From assembly GCA_013426805.1 (NCBI GenBank), contig JACDZG010000013.1, positions 1-64,000 on the forward strand: a DNA stretch of 64,000 nt. Reading direction: 5' to 3'. The notes beneath the pieces were generated by a model. It searched no databases. It saw only the letters and a list, made by a program, of their open reading frames with translations, and was not told where the DNA came from. Position numbers and translations under genes: made by a program. Below are positions 8,818-18,097 of the stretch, piece by piece. The stretch comes from Chromatiaceae bacterium. GTDB lineage: Bacteria; Pseudomonadota; Gammaproteobacteria; Chromatiales; Chromatiaceae. Within the stretch, counting starts at the first letter, position 1, and every line of letters begins with the position of its first letter.

Positions 8818-11800
8818 TTAGTCTTCGCGGAATGCGGGCAAGGCAACAACCCGGCGCAGGGTGGCGAGTGCCTGCTCGAACTCGAAGGCCTCGATCTCCT
8901 CGCCCAGGCGGGCAGCGGCCGGCCCCAGCACGGGCTGTATCAGTGCTTCCGCGGAACGCCACAGGTTTCTGGCCTGGGTGTCGTCATCGGCCAGCAGGGC
9001 TTCGAGCTGAATCAGGATCTCGTCGGTCTTGGCCCGATCCCATTTGGGCGGCGGCGAGGCGGCGGGGCTTGATTCGGCTCCTTCGATTCCGTCGATTCCT
9101 GCAATCGCTGCCAGGAGGGGACCCAACGCCTGATCAACCAGGCCGATGCACGCCGCCACGTCCGGATCCGGCGCCGCGTCGCGCAGGGCTTGTTCCAGGG
9201 CCAGGGCGCGCTGGTGCAACTCCCGCGCACCAAGGGTGAGTGCCAGGCCCTTGAGCGTGTGCGCGAGATGGCGGACTTGCGCCGTGTCGCCGGCGGTCAG
9301 ATAGCCGCGCAACAGCAGTGCGTCATCGCCGTGGCCCTGCGCGAACATCTTCAACAGGCGGACATAACTGCCCAGTTTGCCGCGCACGCATTGCAAACCG
9401 GCATCCAGGTCGAGATCCGGAATCGCCGACAGGATCTGTCGCCGGTCGCTCGTGACCGGCACTGTCGGCGGCACTGCCGTTGGCCGCGCCGCCGACTCGC
9501 CCGGCTCGTGAGGTGCCGGCAGCCAGCGCAGCAGCGCGCGGTAGAGCCGTTCCGGCTCGACCGGCTTGCCGATGTGATCGTCCATGCCGGCGGCCAGACA
9601 GCGGCGGCGGTCATCATCGAACGCGTTGGCGGTCATAGCCAGAATCGGCAGCCGCGCCGCCGTGGCGGCGCGGATGCGCCGGGTCGCTTCCAGTCCGTCC
9701 ATGACGGGCATCTGCACGTCCATCAGCACCAGGTCGTAGCCGCCGGTCAGGGCGCGCCCCACCGCCTGTTGACCGGTGGCGACCCCATCGACGATGAGAC
9801 CCAGGCCGCCGAGTAACTCACCGGTGACCTCCCGATTGACCGGATCGTCCTCCGCGAGGAGGATGCGTGCCCCCCGGTAGCGGCGCGCGAGTGCTTCCTC
9901 TGCCGTTTCACCCGAGCGATGTCCGGACTGCAGCGCCAGTGGTGCCATGTTCCGAGTCAGTTCAGCGCTGGCGGCAACCGGCTCGGTATGAACGATCAGC
10001 CAGAACGTACTGCCCTGACCCGGAACGCTATCGACCCCGACCCGCCCCCCCATGAGATCAGCCAGCCGCCGACAGATGATCAGTCCCAGGCCGGTCCCGC
10101 CGTAGCGGCGGGTGGTCGAATCATCGGCCTGGGCGAAGGCCTGGAAGATGCGCTCCTGTTGCGCTTGGGCCAGACCGATGCCCTGATCCTCGACGCGGAG
10201 CCGCAGCAGGACGCGCTGGTCCTGGTCATCCGCCAAATCGGCACGCACCCGGATCAGGCCCTGCTCGGAGAACTTGATCGCATTGCTGATGAAGTTGAGC
10301 AGAATTTGCCCGAGCCGCAGGGGGTCTCCGCGCAGGATCCTGGGCACCGCGGGATCGACCTCGGCGATCAGGTCCAGACCCTTGGCCGCCGCGCGTTCCG
10401 CCAGGATGCCGATCGCGTGTTCAAGTAATTCGAGCGGACTGAACTGACCATCCTCCAGAATCAACTGGCCGGCTTCGATTTTCGACAGATCGAGAATGTC
10501 GTTGATGATCCCCAGCAGATGTGCGGCTGCTTCGCCGATCTGCCCCAGCCGCGCCTGCGATCTGGGTACCGTGATCTCGGAGCGCAGCAGATGGGTCAAC
10601 CCGATGATGGCGTTCATCGGGGTGCGAATCTCGTGGCTCATATTGGCCAGAAAGGTGCTCTTGGCGCGATTCGCCGCCTCCGCCGCTTCCTTGGCCTGGG
10701 CCAGGGCGGCCGCGGTGCGCTGCCGGGCGATGATCCGCCACAGATCCTCGGCGATCAGTTGCAGTTCCTGCGCATCGCTTGCATCGTAGTCGCTGGATTT
10801 GTTTCCCACCCCGATGAGTATCCGTATCTGCCCCCCCTCGCGGACCGGAACGCCCAGGTGTCGAATCAGGTGAGTGTGACCGTCCGGATAGCCCGCGCGC
10901 TGCGTCAACTGCTGGTAGTCGTTATGAATCACCGGCTGTCCGGTGCGCACCGTGTCGGCCCAGATGCCGGCTTGGGAGACGGGGTAATGACCGGTATTGG
11001 TCGCGGAGCACTGTTCCTTGGCCTGGCTCGACCAGGCACAGAGCTGGATCGTCTCCTGATCCAGTTCCAGGAAATGCAGGTATCCGATCGCACTGTCGGT
11101 CAAGCTGACAGCCAGATCGATACCGCGTTGCAGCAGTTCCTGCTCATGCAGGTCGGGCGCCGACTGACTCAGTTCGAACAATGCCTTCAGGCGCAGGTCG
11201 CTCTTGTGCAGTCGCTGATTGGCGACCTCCAGTTCGGCGGTGCGCGCCTGCACCAGCGTTTGCAGGTGATGGCGGTGCAGATCCAACTCCCTGGCGGCCG
11301 ACTTGGACTCGGTGATATCGGTGATGATCGCCGACAGGTAGTGCCCACCCTTGAACTCGATGGCCCGGTTGCTCACCCGCGCATGCCGCAGACTGCCGTC
11401 CTTATGCCGATGCAGGGTATCGAAATCCCCGCTGCCCGTCTCAAGGATCTTGCGAATCTCGGCGGCCACCCCCGTTGGGTCGTGCTCCGCCTGAATGTCC
11501 GGGATGCCCAACTGGGCGAACTCCTCCCGCGTATAGCCCAGGGCCGCACAGGCGGCATCATTGAACTCGACGAAGCGGGCCGTCTGCGCATCAACCAGAA
11601 TGATGCCGTCGGTCGCCTGGGTGACGATGGCGCGAAAAATCTCATCACGCTCGCGCAAGGCCTCCTGGGCCTCGCGCAGTTTGGTGATGTCGCGGGCGAT
11701 TCCAAGCACGCCGATCAGTTCGCCCGCGGCGTCCCGCAGGGGCGTCTTGATGGTCTCGAACAGGCCGTGGTAACCATCCGCGGCGAAGGTCAGCCATTCG

Positions 11801-12186
11801 GTGTTGACGGTCGGCCCGCCGGCGGCCAGGGCCTGGATATCGTGAGCGCGGAAAAAGTCGGCGAGTTCCCGGTCAACGAAATCGTGGTCGGTATGGCCGA
11901 TGATCCGGGCCTCCGCTGCACCGAAAAACCGTTCGAAGGTCGGGTTGCAGGCGAGGTAGACACCATTGAGGTCCTTGAGCCAGATCAGGTCGGGGATGGC
12001 CCGCAGAATGGTCTGCAACAGGTTCGAGCCCGCCGGCGTCGACTGCCGCTCGACGCAAGCCCCGGCCGCGTCGCTCAACGTGCGGTCTTCGGAAATCCCG
12101 ATGGTCAGCGTCGGCCGTCCGCCCTGCGCATCGAGCAGGCTGTTGGATTCATCATGGACACCGGTCGGGTGAACTGCCAAAGACAT
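8818..12186 (-). CDS. PAS-PAS-GAF hybrid histidine kinase with receiver and HPt domains
   Basis: Starting at the ATG at 12186 (GAGGA ribosome-binding site 5 nt upstream) the protein has 1122 residues. It has no transmembrane segment. Domains in order: PAS (about 55-180), PAS (about 185-300), coiled coil, GAF (about 335-480), HisKA with His518 in SHEIRTP, HATPase, receiver with Asp823 in LMDVQMP, and a C-terminal HPt with His976 in HTLKG. All phosphorelay residues are present (H-D-H). A GTG 90 nt further upstream is possible but has no good ribosome-binding site. The order suggests a cytoplasmic relay feeding a separate regulator, perhaps shared with the downstream CHASE kinase. Confidence 0.9.
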   Translation of the reverse strand: MSLAVHPTGVHDESNSLLDAQGGRPTLTIGISEDRTLSDAAGACVERQSTPAGSNLLQTILRAIPDLIWLKDLNGVYLACNPTFERFFGAAEARIIGHTDHDFVDRELADFFRAHDIQALAAGGPTVNTEWLTFAADGYHGLFETIKTPLRDAAGELIGVLGIARDITKLREAQEALRERDEIFRAIVTQATDGIILVDAQTARFVEFNDAACAALGYTREEFAQLGIPDIQAEHDPTGVAAEIRKILETGSGDFDTLHRHKDGSLRHARVSNRAIEFKGGHYLSAIITDITESKSAARELDLHRHHLQTLVQARTAELEVANQRLHKSDLRLKALFELSQSAPDLHEQELLQRGIDLAVSLTDSAIGYLHFLELDQETIQLCAWSSQAKEQCSATNTGHYPVSQAGIWADTVRTGQPVIHNDYQQLTQRAGYPDGHTHLIRHLGVPVREGGQIRILIGVGNKSSDYDASDAQELQLIAEDLWRIIARQRTAAALAQAKEAAEAANRAKSTFLANMSHEIRTPMNAIIGLTHLLRSEITVPRSQARLGQIGEAAAHLLGIINDILDLSKIEAGQLILEDGQFSPLELLEHAIGILAERAAAKGLDLIAEVDPAVPRILRGDPLRLGQILLNFISNAIKFSEQGLIRVRADLADDQDQRVLLRLRVEDQGIGLAQAQQERIFQAFAQADDSTTRRYGGTGLGLIICRRLADLMGGRVGVDSVPGQGSTFWLIVHTEPVAASAELTRNMAPLALQSGHRSGETAEEALARRYRGARILLAEDDPVNREVTGELLGGLGLIVDGVATGQQAVGRALTGGYDLVLMDVQMPVMDGLEATRRIRAATAARLPILAMTANAFDDDRRRCLAAGMDDHIGKPVEPERLYRALLRWLPAPHEPGESAARPTAVPPTVPVTSDRRQILSAIPDLDLDAGLQCVRGKLGSYVRLLKMFAQGHGDDALLLRGYLTAGDTAQVRHLAHTLKGLALTLGARELHQRALALEQALRDAAPDPDVAACIGLVDQALGPLLAAIAGIDGIEGAESSPAASPPPKWDRAKTDEILIQLEALLADDDTQARNLWRSAEALIQPVLGPAAARLGEEIEAFEFEQALATLRRVVALPAFRED

Positions 12187-12486
12187 GGACGTCCTCGATC
12201 GTGCGGCCGGCGAGCCGCAGCCGGTTTCTGGGTCGGTCCGGGCACGGTGTGGGCGCGTCGCCGGTTGCACGGCCACCCGGCAGGCACCACTGCACCGTCA
12301 GATAAGCACAGTATGCATCGCAATCCGGCGGAAATCTGTGCTGTGTCGTCTGAATCTGTGATCGCCGGCCCACCACGCGCCGGATTCAGGCTTCGCTGCT
12401 GGAGCCGCGCGGTGGTACTGCGCCGTCGTCCTCGCGACGGGCCGGCCGCCGTGCCGCGAGTCGTGGGCCGTCGGCGGTGGGAGGAT
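12187..12486. other. Gene-free stretch upstream of the kinase pair
   Basis: These 300 nt lie between the kinase start and the 3' end of the helicase remnant. No supported gene or clear hairpin was seen. The promoter for the two kinase genes should be here, but I could not pick out convincing -35/-10 boxes. Confidence 0.4.
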
Positions 12487-14060
12487 TCAGCGCTCGGGTA
12501 CTTCCGGCTGATCGCGGATCTCGACGTAACCAATGAGTTCTGCCGAGTAGCTGCCATCCCCATTCGCCGCGCCTTTGTGCCTGAGTTCCCGTTGCAACGT
12601 CGGCTCGACGGTGTGCCTGAAGAGGTCGATCCGCTCATCCGGTTGGAATGCCGCTGAGGCGGCGGTGGCATGCAGCCATGCGTCGCACTGGCGCTCGACC
12701 GCCGGGACGCGCGTGCCGTCCGGCTTGACGGCGATGGGTTGGATCACGACCCGGCGCTCTCCTTTGCCGACAGGCGCCTCGACCATCTACAGCGACAGCA
12801 ACACCGTTGAGTCCAGATCCTCTCGTCCGGGTTCTGCCGCCACAGGGTGCCCAGGCCGTCGAGCAGCTTTTGTGCCTTGGTCTCACGCTCCTGCGGGAAA
12901 ATCCGCAGCAGGTCGCCGATCCGCATCCGCTCTTCGGGCAGATGCAAGTCCACCACCGCGGAGGCCGCCTCCTCGGCATGAGTCGACGAATACTCGCTGC
13001 CATAGGGGTCGGCGGCCATCTCCAGCGCCTCCTCGTCCAGCTTCTTGACCAGCCGGTACTTCAGATCGGCCAACACAAGCTCCACCTCGCTGCGGCCGAT
13101 GGCATCGCGAGCGATCCCAAACTCCTCATGGATGAGCTCACGGGCCTCTTTGAGCAGGCCCTCCCGGCCCTCGATGTCGAGGTCTTTATCGCGCAGAAAG
13201 GCTTCGTGGAGCGTGAGCATCAGCAGACGGCGCTTCAGGGTCCGTCGCACGGCGGCGAAACTGGAGGCCGCAATCTTCTGGAAGATGGCCATCAAAAAAC
13301 CCAGGGCGCGACCCTTGTTGCCCTGGCGGCGCGCGAGATCGAAGCCGTCTTGCCGATACTCGCGCAGCCGCTCGTAAAAATGGTGCGCCTCATCGAACAC
13401 CACCAGGTCCCAGCGGGGGGCGTCCAGCAGTCGCTTGATCCGGGCGGGGCGTTTCAGGGTATCGATGCTGGCGATCAGCCGGTCGTGTTTGGCAAAGGCG
13501 TTGGTCTTGCGGTCGGTGATATCGCCCTCCGAACCGAAGACCTCAAAGTCCAGATTGAAGACGTCGTTGAGCTCTCGATGCCAATTGTTCACCAATCCCG
13601 CGGGGACCGCCATCAGCGCCCGGACGAGTTCCCCGCGGCTGGCCAACTCTCGTAGGATCAGCGCGGTTTCGATGGTTTTGCCAAGACCCACCTCGTCTGC
13701 AATCAGGAAGCGTCGCGGGGATGCGGTGGCGATGCGGTGGGTCAACACCACCTGATGCGGAAGCAGGTCGATCCGGGCTGAGGTCAAGGCCGCGGCGCTT
13801 TCCATCAGCGGCAGCGCATGGGCCTCGTAGGTGAGCCAAGCCTTTTGGGCTCGATCTGCGCCGCTTGCCACGGCGCGCAGGATACGTTCCGTACGCGTCA
13901 GCTGGCGGCAAACGGATCCAACCGGAACGCGGCGCTCGCCGGCACTGAAAAAGGCACGCAGGTAACCATCGCGAACGGAGTCAAGGACGACACCTTGTCC
14001 ATACTCGTGGTGGAGTATTCGTTCGCCAGGTTGCAACTGGGGTTCGGTTTGCGCTTCCAA
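12487..14060 (-). pseudogene. Broken SNF2/DrmD-type DEAH helicase
   Basis: The N-terminal 200 residues read as an intact superfamily-2 helicase: a GxVL-type N-terminal domain, motif I DEVGLGKT, and Walker B DEAH near residue 227. Directly after DEAHH the frame jumps to FYERLREY...LARRQGNKGRALGF, a segment that in the DISARM DrmD-like family normally lies about 100 residues further on; motif III (SAT) and its surroundings are missing. After WRQNPDER (near 12820) the C-terminal helicase lobe is absent and the frame runs into unrelated cysteine/arginine-rich codons. A 99-codon continuation in another frame (12487-12786, starting next to a TAG) looks like a C-terminal remnant. The upstream start is TTG at 14060. 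It cannot be an active helicase. Confidence 0.75.
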
Positions 14061-14069
14061 GCCCTGGTC

Positions 14070-14569
14070 TCAGGTGATGCGCAGGTGGAACAACCCAGCC
14101 GGCTTGGCGCCCTCGCGCAGCAAGACCTCCTGCGGATAATCGAGGGCCTCGCCCCACAGGACGCGGCCGAAATCCAGGGCTTCTTGGCCGTGCGGGGCAG
14201 AGCAGCGCCAGGTTACCGCCTCGGTAGCCGGATTGACCTTGATCCGTCCCTGGCCGGAGGGCAGCCAAAAGACCAGGGCCACCTCCCCTCGTAGTGGGAC
14301 TGGAACGACAGGATGGCGTCTTTGATGACATCGCCCAGCCAGGCCTCGGCGTCCGCTGGTGTCAGCAGGTCGAGGCAGCCCTCAAGTCCCGCGACCACCA
14401 GGGTGTTGTTGTCGTTGCTCGGCAGGTCTTCAGGCCAGTGGCCCACGGCACGCAGGAGTTGCCGCAGACTCCGTACCTCACTGGCCGCGCAGACCTGGTT
14501 GCGCGCCTCCTCGTCCCAGATCCAACTGGTGCCGCGGCGTTGCCAGACGGTATCGAGGGTCTGTCTCAT
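14070..14569 (-). pseudogene. Unknown protein split by a frameshift
   Basis: An ATG at 14569 overlaps the stop of the ParA-like remnant (ATGA). It starts a frame encoding about 95 residues of ordered sequence (MRQTLDTVWQRRG to SHYEG), after which the frame degenerates. Near 14280 a second frame continues coherently (ALVFWLPSGQGRIKV to GLFHLRIT, stop at 14070). Joined, these give a protein of about 165 residues with no motif I know. It sits 9 nt before the helicase remnant, so the two were probably one operon. The frameshift agrees with the decay of its neighbours, but an assembly error is not excluded. Confidence 0.6.
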
Positions 14570-15192
14570 GGCTGGCCGCTCCAATGCAATCGGGTGCGCC
14601 GCGCCACTGCTTCGGCAAGCGTCCGGAAGTCCCCATAGCACTGCTGAACATACGTTTGATGTGCACCGATCGCACCGTCCGCGGGCTTGAGCAGGAACAT
14701 CGGCTTGCGTGCATCCATCGCCAGGGGCATCAGGCTCCGATAGTGTTTGATGCGGGTAATCTGGTCATCGCCGGGTGATGTCGAACCGGGCGAGGCCGAG
14801 CGACCCTCGCCGAGCACAGACTCACGATAAACCCCTGGGATACGCGCATGCCACCGTTCGTAAGCCTTGGTCGGTCGCCCGAGACGCTCGGCATGCTGCA
14901 TCAGTACGTAGCCGATCGGCGTCATCTCACCCTGGGGTAAAGCCACGCCTTTGAGGGGCGATTTAGCATAGGACTGGCGCCAGGTCTCACGCCATTGGCG
15001 TAAGACTGGTCCCAGGTTCTTCAAGCCTTGCAGCGAGAACAGGTCCGGCGCGACCGGCACGACCACATGACTGGCCGCGATGAGGGCGGCGCGATTGATG
15101 GCGCCAAGGTTGGGACCAACGTCGATCAGACAGACCTCCGCCTCATAGCTCAATGCAGCCCTTTCGATCAGCCGCCAAAAGGCCGAAGTCAC
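14566..15192 (-). pseudogene. N-terminally truncated ParA-like ATPase
   Basis: The 208 codons correspond to the C-terminal two thirds of a ParA/MinD-type ATPase: the switch-II-like strand VCLIDVGPNLGAINRAAL, followed by HVVVPVAPDLFSLQGL and LIGYVLMQHAERLGR-like helical segments. The N-terminal P-loop (KGGVGKT) is absent. The upstream sequence is instead the end of a truncated AAA ATPase gene, so a deletion has joined the two. Without the P-loop it should not bind ATP. Confidence 0.75.
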
Positions 15193-16178
15193 CCGAAACG
15201 CTCAATCCTTCCCTGGACAAGTCGCCCAGACTTCCGCCAGCGATGAGCTTGGGTAGTTGCTCGATATCCTCCAATTGAGTGAGGCGACTGAATCCCGTGG
15301 CTTCATCGCGGTGCGCCACGGTCATGAATGGCACCATCGATACGCCCGCGGCATCGAGCAGTGCGGGGTTGTGGGTCGTCGCCAGAACGTCGATGCTGCG
15401 CTCTTCCCCCAGCGTTTGCAGCATGTTGACGAGACAATGCGCACGCGAAGGGTGCAGTCCGTTATCCACCTCCTCGATTACCAGCAGGCTACCCGGTTCA
15501 CGGGTCAACAGTGCGGTCACGATAGCCAGATAGCGCAGCGTGCTATCGGACATGCCCCGAGCGTCGACCTCATGGGTCGGTTGATGCTCCCAACCCTCTT
15601 CACAATAGAGCTTTCCTGGCACCGTACTGAACGTCTGGCTGGGCGTTATGGAGGGTCTCGGTTTGGGTGAGGATAAGTTGACTGCGAGCAAGATCGACAT
15701 GCTTGCCCCGCCCTTGGGTGCCGGTAAAATAGTAGGTGGGGATGGCAGGGCTGTTGGCCTCGTCCGCACGGGTGTGCAGGAGCTTGATCTTTTTGGGGGT
15801 CTTGCTGCGCGGGCCATAGTGAAGCAAAATCAACTCTTCCTGAACCACCTCAGCCTTGGTGCTGTTCACCTGTACCGCCAGACTATACCGGTACTCCTGT
15901 CGAGTGGTCTCGTCATCAATGAGGACGGCTAAGCCAAACTGCTTTTCCGGTTTTCTGCACACCCATTCGATACCACCGCGCAAGGCGGGCAGATTGAGGT
16001 CACCGGCAATCGCCGGAAAGATGGCGATACCACGACTGACACGACTCAAAAACAGCAGAGCATCCAGGGCATTGGATTTGCCGCTGGCATTACTACCGAT
16101 CAGGATCGTCAAAGGATCGATGTAGAGTGTCGCTTCAGCAAAACTCTTCCAGTTGGTGAGTTTCAGTTCTTTGATCAT
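15143..16178 (-). pseudogene. Broken AAA_21/SMC-like ATPase, fused to the ParA remnant
   Basis: The first part (ATG at 16178) reads MIKELKLTNWKSF and carries the Walker A motif GSNASGKSN, typical of RecF/AAA_21 ATPases. Its frame decays after about residue 170. A second frame takes over near 15660 and contains the signature-like GMSDSTLRYLA, Walker B LLVIEEVDNGLHPSR and the H-loop TTHNPALLDA, so roughly 100 residues between the two parts appear to be missing. The second frame ends shortly after running into the ParA-like sequence near 15190. Such ATPases are common cores of anti-phage modules. This copy is not functional as it stands. Confidence 0.75.
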
Positions 16179-16287
16179 GACAGGTCCGCGTCGAGGGCCA
16201 TCAGGCGTCTCCTTCTCCGGGATTTGACCGACCAAGGCGGATCATCGCCTTCGACCCGCTGTTTCACCTCGGTGACTTAAGCCCGGC

Positions 16288-16349
16288 AGAGCAAGGGTGA
16301 TGCCCATCCTCAAGCGTCGCGGTGGCCGAATGGGCATCGCTCTCGCTCT
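16288..16349. terminator. Imperfect inverted repeat downstream of aceF
   Basis: Arms 16288-16307 and 16330-16349 pair at 16 of 20 positions, including a perfect 9-bp core (GATGCCCAT/ATGGGCATC). The element lies 62-123 nt past the aceF stop codon. There is no clear T-run, so it could be a Rho-dependent end, an mRNA-stabilising hairpin or a palindromic repeat. Confidence 0.4.
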
Positions 16350-16410
16350 GCCCATCCGACGCGCGTCTGCGACGACATCACTTTGGAACGCACCCGGACG
16401 GTGGTCGGAC

Positions 16411-18063
16411 TCAGAGCAACAACCGCCGGATATCCGCCAGGAGATGGCAGAGCAGGGTGGTGAAACGCGCCCCCTCGGCCCCGTCGATGACCCGGTGGTC
16501 ATAAGAGAGCGACAGCGGCAGCATCAGCCTGGGTCTGAACTCGCTGCCGTTCCACACCGGTTTCATGTCCGCCCGCGACACTCCGAGGATGGCGACCTCG
16601 GGGGCGTTGACGATGGGGGTGAAGTGGGTGCCGCCGATGCCTCCCAGGCTGGAGATGGTGAAACAGCCGCCCTGCATGTCGGTGGGCAGCAGTTTGCCGT
16701 CACGCGCTTTCTTACCCAGGTCGCCGAGTTCCCGCGCCAGCTCGAAGATGCCTTTCTTGTCCACGTCGCGCACGACCGGGACCACCAGTCCGCCGGGGGT
16801 GTCCACGGCGACGCCGATGTGGGTGTATTGCTTGAGGATCAGTGATTCGCCGTCCGTGCTCAGCGATGACTTGACCTTGGGCATCTGATTGAGCGCCACG
16901 GCCGCGACTTTGAGCAGCAGCGGCAGGATGCTGAGCCGGACCCCGGCCTGCGCGGCGGCATCTTTCTGCGCTTTACGGAAGTCCTCAAGATCAGTGATGT
17001 CCGCGTCCTCGAATTGCGTGACGTGGGGGATGGAGAGCCAGCAGCGGTGCAGGTGCCGACCGCTGAGTTTCTTGATGCGCGGAAGTTCCTGAACCTCGAC
17101 CGGACCGAACTTGGCGAAGTCCACCTCGGCGGCGGCCGTCAGGCCGAAGGGCAAGGCGCCGGCGGCGGGTGCAGCCGCTGCCGCCAGGGGCGACGCACCG
17201 ACGGCCAGGGCCCCCTTGACGTAGCCCTGCACGTCCTCGCGCAGGATCCGGGCCTTGGGTCCGGAGCCGGTGACCAGGCGCAGATCGACGCCAAGCTCGC
17301 GGGCGAAGCGACGTATCCCAGGGCTGGCGTGGGGCTTGGATCCGGTCACGGCCAGGTCTTCCGGGCGCGCGGGCACCGGCGCCGGGCGCGGCTCGGGTTC
17401 GCCGGGAGCACGGGCGGCGGGCGCCGCCGGGGTCGGTTCAGGCACCGGTGTCCCAGTCTGTGCAGTATCTGCAACCTCGCCCCGCAACGTCAGGATCAGG
17501 TCGCCCTGCGTCAGTTTATCCCCGATCTTGACCGCGACACTCTCCACCAGACCCGCGTAGGGGGAGGGGACCTCCATGGTCGCCTTGTCGGTTTCCAGCG
17601 TCACGAGGGATTGATCCATCGCGATCTGCTCACCGGGTTTCACCAGCACCTCGATCACCGGCACATCGGTAAAGTCGCCGATGTCCGGCAGCACGACCGA
17701 GAGCGTTGCAGCGCCACCGGCACGCGCCGGGGCCGCCGCGGGGGCGGCCGCTGCCGCTGCGGTGACCGGAGCCGCTGCGGCCGGAGCCGGTTTCGTGGCC
17801 GGAGCCGGAGCCGTCGACGCGCCCTCCGTCTCCAACGTCAGCAGCGGGCGGCCCGAGCTGATTTTGTCGCCGAGCTTGACCAGCAGTTCTTTGACGACGC
17901 CGGCACGCGGCGCGGGCACCTCCATGGTCGCCTTGTCGCTCTCCAGTGAGAGCATGGGTTGTTCGGCGATAATCCGGTCGCCGGGTGCGACCAGGATCTC
18001 GATGATCTCGACGTCCGCGAAGTCCCCGACGTCGGGCAGCAGGATAGTTTCGACAGTTGCCAC
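16411..18063 (-). CDS. aceF: Pyruvate dehydrogenase E2, dihydrolipoamide acetyltransferase
   Basis: This 550-residue E2 has two N-terminal lipoyl domains (lysines K44 and K160, each in DKATMEV), separated by Ala/Pro-rich linkers. A peripheral-subunit-binding domain follows (about 252-290, starting near ASPGIRRFARELG), then the catalytic acetyltransferase domain ending in SLSYDHRVIDGA with the catalytic histidine and aspartate. It transfers the acetyl group from E1 to CoA in the pyruvate dehydrogenase complex in the cytoplasm. The gene starts 34 nt after aceE, in the usual order. No lpd (E3) gene follows. Confidence 0.95.
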   Translation of the reverse strand: MATVETILLPDVGDFADVEIIEILVAPGDRIIAEQPMLSLESDKATMEVPAPRAGVVKELLVKLGDKISSGRPLLTLETEGASTAPAPATKPAPAAAAPVTAAAAAAPAAAPARAGGAATLSVVLPDIGDFTDVPVIEVLVKPGEQIAMDQSLVTLETDKATMEVPSPYAGLVESVAVKIGDKLTQGDLILTLRGEVADTAQTGTPVPEPTPAAPAARAPGEPEPRPAPVPARPEDLAVTGSKPHASPGIRRFARELGVDLRLVTGSGPKARILREDVQGYVKGALAVGASPLAAAAAPAAGALPFGLTAAAEVDFAKFGPVEVQELPRIKKLSGRHLHRCWLSIPHVTQFEDADITDLEDFRKAQKDAAAQAGVRLSILPLLLKVAAVALNQMPKVKSSLSTDGESLILKQYTHIGVAVDTPGGLVVPVVRDVDKKGIFELARELGDLGKKARDGKLLPTDMQGGCFTISSLGGIGGTHFTPIVNAPEVAILGVSRADMKPVWNGSEFRPRLMLPLSLSYDHRVIDGAEGARFTTLLCHLLADIRRLLL

Positions 18064-18097
18064 GCGATGTTCTCCAAAACCTGTGTTGCCGGGCGCT

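Noticed and set aside
10519-12657. Long plus-strand open frame opposite the second sensor kinase
   Set aside because: Antisense shadow of a kinase with complete motifs.
12487-16178. Calling an active DISARM or BREX-3 system
   Set aside because: The helicase lacks essential motifs and no drmA, drmB, drmC, pglX or brxC-like gene is adjacent.
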